From NCBI GenBank assembly GCA_015520535.1, contig WAPZ01000576.1, forward strand, positions 1-9,801: a DNA stretch of 9,801 nt, given 5' to 3'. The notes below the pieces were generated by a model, which saw only the letters and a program-made list of their open reading frames with translations, ran no database searches and was not told the origin of the DNA. The position numbers and the translations under genes are program-made. Below are positions 6,687-9,801 of the stretch, piece after piece. Origin of the DNA: Candidatus Heimdallarchaeota archaeon (lineage in GTDB: Archaea; Asgardarchaeota; Heimdallarchaeia; Hodarchaeales; S146-22). The number at the start of each line of letters is the position of its first letter. Within the stretch, counting starts at the first letter, position 1.

Positions 6687-7025
6687 ATGGTGCTAAAAGA
6701 AAAAGATGAAAGTGAAACCATGTCTCTTCGTGAATTTAGGAAGTATAAAACGATTGGGGGCGTGTTTGTATTAATTCTCGTCATTTCATTGTTGGCATTA
6801 GTCGCCTCGTCATTTCCCGATGGGCTGTCATATGTGAGTGAAAACGTCTATAATTTGGAAGGTTGGAGTTTTAAATTAGGCATTATGGATGACTATGACT
6901 TTTTAGGCTTAGGTGGAATACTGGGAACATTACTTTCCGCTATTATAGGTGCTATTCTTGTTAGTGTGCTTTTTTTCATTCCTTATGGCCTTTATCGTCT
7001 TAGACGCTCGAAAACCAGTGTTTAG
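6687..7025 (+). CDS. PDGLE-domain accessory subunit (CbiN/NikN type)
   Basis: A small 112-residue membrane protein with two helices (about 24-41 and 74-97). Between them is an extracytoplasmic loop opening with FPDGLS (43-48) and containing DDY (68-70). This is the PDGLE domain layout, with Ser in place of the usual Glu. In NikMNQO/CbiMNQO systems such proteins, fused to or separate from the M subunit, assist metal capture or assembly. AGGAGG (6674-6679) lies seven bases before the ATG at 6687 but only one base before the ATG at 6681, so 6687 is preferred. The 6681 ATG would overlap the cbiM stop as ATGA. Either way translation is probably coupled. The C-terminus is basic (RLRRSK), consistent with a cytoplasmic end. 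Confidence 0.85.
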   Translation: MVLKEKDESETMSLREFRKYKTIGGVFVLILVISLLALVASSFPDGLSYVSENVYNLEGWSFKLGIMDDYDFLGLGGILGTLLSAIIGAILVSVLFFIPYGLYRLRRSKTSV

Positions 7026-7034
7026 GTGCGAACG

Positions 7035-7838
7035 GTGGTAGATTCCGCCCATTCACATGAGATTTCCTTTAGTATTGATGTTACTCGTTTAGACACAGAT
7101 ACACGCTCAAAGATCTTAATCGTGGTTGCCACGTTACTTGTTGGAAGTTTTGTTAATACAATACCACAAATGCTATTGTATTGCATTCCCTATTTTCTTA
7201 TTCTTTTTTCTTTCCGCCCGAATTGGAAACCGATGATGAAAAAATTACTTCCACTCATACCATTAATATTTTCGGTTCCTTTCTTATATATATTGCGGAA
7301 AAATGTGTATTTCACAGTTCACGCTGGTATCTTTGTCACACAGTGGCAAAGCAGTCATTATGCAATTTTTTTGGCTTTCCGAACACTCCTACTGGTTATT
7401 TTAACGCTTGCGCTGATTGACTCGGAAGCCTCGTTTTATGAAATTATTTATGCTTTAGAAGATCTTCATGTCCCTAAATTTATAACCGCCTTAATATTTT
7501 TCATTTTTCGGTATGTTGAAGTTTTATATCGCGATTTACTTATAATGAAAGATGCACTTTATAATCGTCATTATGGAAAGTCACTCGGATTTAATTTGCA
7601 TACCTATAGGGTGATTTCGTATATGATTGGTGGTCTATTGGCACGCAGTTTAGTTAATGCGCAAAACATTGCCGATGCATTGATTATTAAGAATTTTCAA
7701 GGGCACTTCCCGCATGAGCCTAAACCATTCAAATTAAAAATGGTGCTTTTTTTGTTGGCGCTCGTTGTGTATTATACCTTTCTTATAATATTAGGGTCGC
7801 CATTTCATGGTATAGTAATAACAGTTCTTGGAGGTTGA
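7035..7838 (+). CDS. cbiQ: ECF transporter coupling subunit CbiQ/NikQ (EcfT)
   Basis: A membrane protein of about 267 residues, the T-component that transmits ATPase motion to the CbiM/NikM subunit. It has several hydrophobic helices (about 27-60, 71-88, 108-128, 150-161, 236-254). The cytoplasmic coupling region carries the EcfT helices: RYVEVLYRDLLIMKDALYNRHY (159-180) and GLLARSLVNAQNIADALI (200-217), with the Ala-Arg-Ser that docks on the ATPase. The frame is open from the GTG at 7026 right after the previous stop. I prefer the GTG at 7035 because AGGTG (7024-7028) stands six bases before it and would overlap a 7026 start. The operon position between the PDGLE protein and the ATPase is standard. 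Confidence 0.9.
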   Translation: MVDSAHSHEISFSIDVTRLDTDTRSKILIVVATLLVGSFVNTIPQMLLYCIPYFLILFSFRPNWKPMMKKLLPLIPLIFSVPFLYILRKNVYFTVHAGIFVTQWQSSHYAIFLAFRTLLLVILTLALIDSEASFYEIIYALEDLHVPKFITALIFFIFRYVEVLYRDLLIMKDALYNRHYGKSLGFNLHTYRVISYMIGGLLARSLVNAQNIADALIIKNFQGHFPHEPKPFKLKMVLFLLALVVYYTFLIILGSPFHGIVITVLGG

Positions 7839-7841
7839 CCA

Positions 7842-8561
7842 GTGGATAAACGCGTTGCAATTCAAGTCGAACACCTGACGTACGCGTATCACAACCATCA
7901 TGAATTTGTTTTAAACGATATCAATCTTGAAATATACGAAAAAGATTTAACCGTTATTGTAGGTCCCAATGGTTCCGGTAAAACTACGTTGATCAAACAT
8001 TTTAACGGCTTATTTTTGCCTTCAAATGGGCAAGTAAAAGTCTATGGAATACCCGTTTCTAAAAAAACACGAAAACAAGTACAGCGACTAGTGGGCTTGG
8101 TTTTTCAAAATCCCGATGATCAAGTTTTTTTCCCTATAGTAGAACAAGATATTGCCTTTGGTCCCCGAAATATGGGGCTATCGAAAGAACAAGTGGAAAA
8201 AAAAGTGGTACATGCCCTTAAAGAAGCACAAATAGAACATCTACGAAAAAAATCAGTCTTTGAATTATCATTTGGAGAAAAAAAGAAGGTAGCGTTTGCT
8301 GGTATCTTAGCTATGGATCCAAAAATCGTGATTTTGGATGAACCAACGATCGGCATTGATCCGTGGGATAAACCAGCCATGATACGCACCATTAAGAATT
8401 TTCAGCCGCATCATACTGTTGTTGTCGTCACTCATGATATTGATATTATGAAAGAAGCCACACGCATCCTCTTAATGTGGCACGGGGAGATTGTCGGGGA
8501 TTTTGCTTCTTATGAAGAATTTCTTGAATCCAAATATGCACATCCACTAAAAAGAGCTTAA
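7842..8561 (+). CDS. cbiO: ECF transporter ATPase CbiO/NikO
   Basis: A 239-residue ABC ATPase that powers the metal importer at the inner membrane face. Walker A is GPNGSGKT (41-48), Q-loop FQNPDDQVF (88-96) with the NPDDQ typical of ECF ATPases, signature LSFGEKKKVA (142-151), Walker B IVILDEPT (162-169), and switch histidine His198 (THDID). The signature third residue is Phe instead of Gly, a substitution I associate with other CbiO-like proteins. Only one ATPase gene is present, so a homodimer is expected. The start is GTG at 7842, with GGAGGT (7830-7835) six bases upstream and overlapping the cbiQ stop, which points to coupled translation. It is the last gene of the operon. Confidence 0.93.
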   Translation: MDKRVAIQVEHLTYAYHNHHEFVLNDINLEIYEKDLTVIVGPNGSGKTTLIKHFNGLFLPSNGQVKVYGIPVSKKTRKQVQRLVGLVFQNPDDQVFFPIVEQDIAFGPRNMGLSKEQVEKKVVHALKEAQIEHLRKKSVFELSFGEKKKVAFAGILAMDPKIVILDEPTIGIDPWDKPAMIRTIKNFQPHHTVVVVTHDIDIMKEATRILLMWHGEIVGDFASYEEFLESKYAHPLKRA

Positions 8562-8775
8562 ATTAGTTTGATGGCACATAATTTGGCGTACTTGGGATTG
8601 TTTACTCTTTTCAAAGCATAATTTTGTGCAAAAGTTCGTAAATTCTTTTCATTTTCTTTGTAAGGATTTTTAAAGGAAAATGTTGAATTGAGTAATAGTA
8701 TACAAAGAAATTGACGATTTGTTTTCGTAGCATTTTTATGGATTTGAGATTGAGTGTAATGGGGGTGAATATTAG
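8562..8775. other. Spacer after the importer operon with T-rich ends and possible promoter
   Basis: This 214-bp gap has no convincing gene. T-rich runs (TTTACTCTTTTC near 8600-8611; TTCTTTTCATTTTCTTTG near 8643-8660) could end the importer transcript. Possible TATA-like elements for the dehydrogenase are TTTTTAAAGG (8667-8676) and ATTTTTATGG (8732-8741). GGGGGTGA (8761-8768) is the RBS of the next gene. Two copies of a CATAATTT motif (8576 and 8617) are seen but are unremarkable in this AT content. Confidence 0.35.
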
Positions 8776-9801
8776 ATGAAAGCAGCATTTATTGAAAATC
8801 ATGGAGATTTAGATCAAATTAAATTTGGAGAGGTTTCTGATCCAGAAATCAGCCCCAATGAAGTTTTAATCGCAACAAAGTATGCGGCTCTAAATCATTT
8901 AGATATCTTTGTTACCAAAGGTTGGCCCGGTTTGAAGCTTTCCATGCCTCATGTCTTAGGAAGTGATGGAAGTGGCATTGTAAAAGCTGTGGGTTCGGAA
9001 GTTACTACGGTGTCAGTCGGTGATGCCGTTACCGTAAATCCCGGTTTAAGTTGTGGGAAATGTTCATCGTGTCTTGCGGGCGAACAAAATTTTTGTGAAC
9101 GCTTTTCAATACTTGGGGAGCATCAATCCGGCACATTTGCAGAATATTTCAAGGTTCCAGAAATTAATGTGCTTAAAATCCCCGAGAATTTCGATTTTAA
9201 AACTGCAGCTGCGGCACCATTAGTTTTTTTGACGGCGTGGCGAATGCTGGTTTCCTTAGCAGAGGTGCAACCAAAAGAGTATGTGTTTATCCATGGTGCT
9301 GGTGGTGGGGTGTCCACTGCTGCCATACAAATTGCCAAACATTTTGGGGCGATTGTCATCACGTCAACCAGTTCTCCAGAAAAAGTGGAAAAAGCCAAGC
9401 AGTTGGGCGCCGATTACGTTATTAATTATAAAGAAATGCCAGATTATGCGAAGTATGTTTATAAAGAGATTACCCAACGTCGCGGCGTAGATATTGTGGT
9501 AGATAGTGTTGGTACGGCTACTTTTTCCACTAGTGTGAAGATGTTACGCCCCCATGGTCGATTAGTAACCTGTGGGGCTACTACTGGACCAATAGCGGAA
9601 GTAGATATAAGGCATGTGTTTTGGAAACAACTAAGAATTTTAGGTTCAACCATGAGCAATCAGCGAGAATTCCGCGCGGTCATGAAGTTGGTCCTAGAAG
9701 GTGCATTGAAACCCGTTATTGATAAGGTATTCCCCTTAGAAAAGGCTCGTGAAGCCGAAGAATATCTTAATTCGGCAAATCAATTTGGTAAAGTACTATT
9801 G
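8776..9801 (+). CDS. Zinc-ribbon medium-chain alcohol/quinone-type dehydrogenase (3' end beyond window)
   Basis: The open frame runs 342 codons to the last base with no stop. The family is usually about 340-345 residues, so only a few are missing. It is an NAD(P)-dependent medium-chain dehydrogenase: a GroES-like N-terminal domain (to about 130) then a Rossmann domain with HGAGGGVSTAAIQIAK (173-188). The structural zinc lobe is complete (Cys93, Cys96, Cys99, Cys107). The catalytic-zinc positions of classical alcohol dehydrogenases are not canonical: NHLD (40-43) replaces the Cys-containing motif and GSDGSG (62-67) replaces GHE. Reduction of quinones or enoyl groups without catalytic zinc is therefore possible, and the substrate is unknown. 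The ATG at 8776 has GGGGGTGA seven bases upstream. Strand and spacing suggest its own promoter, separate from the nickel operon. Confidence 0.88.
   Translation, partial: MKAAFIENHGDLDQIKFGEVSDPEISPNEVLIATKYAALNHLDIFVTKGWPGLKLSMPHVLGSDGSGIVKAVGSEVTTVSVGDAVTVNPGLSCGKCSSCLAGEQNFCERFSILGEHQSGTFAEYFKVPEINVLKIPENFDFKTAAAAPLVFLTAWRMLVSLAEVQPKEYVFIHGAGGGVSTAAIQIAKHFGAIVITSTSSPEKVEKAKQLGADYVINYKEMPDYAKYVYKEITQRRGVDIVVDSVGTATFSTSVKMLRPHGRLVTCGATTGPIAEVDIRHVFWKQLRILGSTMSNQREFRAVMKLVLEGALKPVIDKVFPLEKAREAEEYLNSANQFGKVLL

Noticed and set aside
8573..8633. Repeated CATAATTT motif, also seen near 246
   Set aside because: Short, AT-rich and irregularly spaced; not distinguishable from chance in this base composition.
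8558..8802. Small minus-strand frames (63 and 76 aa) in the spacer before the dehydrogenase
   Set aside because: They overlap the dehydrogenase RBS and start, show no recognisable protein features, and are rich in codons expected from random AT-rich DNA.

Overview
The window looks like a piece of the chromosome of an uncultured, AT-rich archaeon. Supporting signs are TATA-like boxes (two exact TTTAAATA matches in divergent spacers), Shine-Dalgarno motifs mostly of the GGTG/AGGTG type 5-8 nt before starts, GTG starts, T-rich 3' ends, and archaeal-style gene families (NikR, a CbiM/CbiQ/CbiO importer with a separate PDGLE protein, an MJ1477/TM1410-like hydrolase). I cannot fix the phylum. An Asgard-type or other mesophilic archaeon is possible, but no lineage-specific marker is present.

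Left part (1-4190): the C-terminal end of a plus-strand membrane protein enters the window and ends at 128, followed by T-rich DNA. Converging on it is a large minus-strand gene (3584-306). It encodes a 1092-aa alpha-2-macroglobulin-like protein with a thioester motif (GCAEQ), an A2M-type domain and a low-complexity bait-like segment, but no visible signal peptide or membrane segment. Just upstream on the same strand is a 153-aa beta-rich protein of unknown family (4190-3729), also without a signal peptide. The two may form one transcription unit. This pair is the least explained part of the window.

Middle (4191-5451): a divergent spacer with TATA-like elements leads rightward into a secreted, probably membrane-anchored GH114-like glycosidase (signal peptide, catalytic domain, C-terminal membrane helix with basic tail).

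Right-middle (5481-8561): a nickel-uptake locus. The nickel-responsive repressor NikR (minus strand) has all four nickel ligands. It is divergent from a tightly packed importer operon: substrate-binding membrane subunit CbiM/NikM, small PDGLE (NikN-type) protein, coupling subunit CbiQ/NikQ and ATPase CbiO/NikO. The nikR-cbiM spacer holds a 26-bp imperfect palindrome with perfect 6-bp arms, centred on the TATA box. It is a strong candidate NikR operator controlling both directions. NikR plus operator argue that the importer carries nickel rather than cobalt.

Right end (8776-9801): a zinc-ribbon-containing NAD(P)-dependent medium-chain dehydrogenase running off the window only a few residues short of the usual family length. 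No RNA genes, CRISPR arrays, insertion sequences or att sites were seen.
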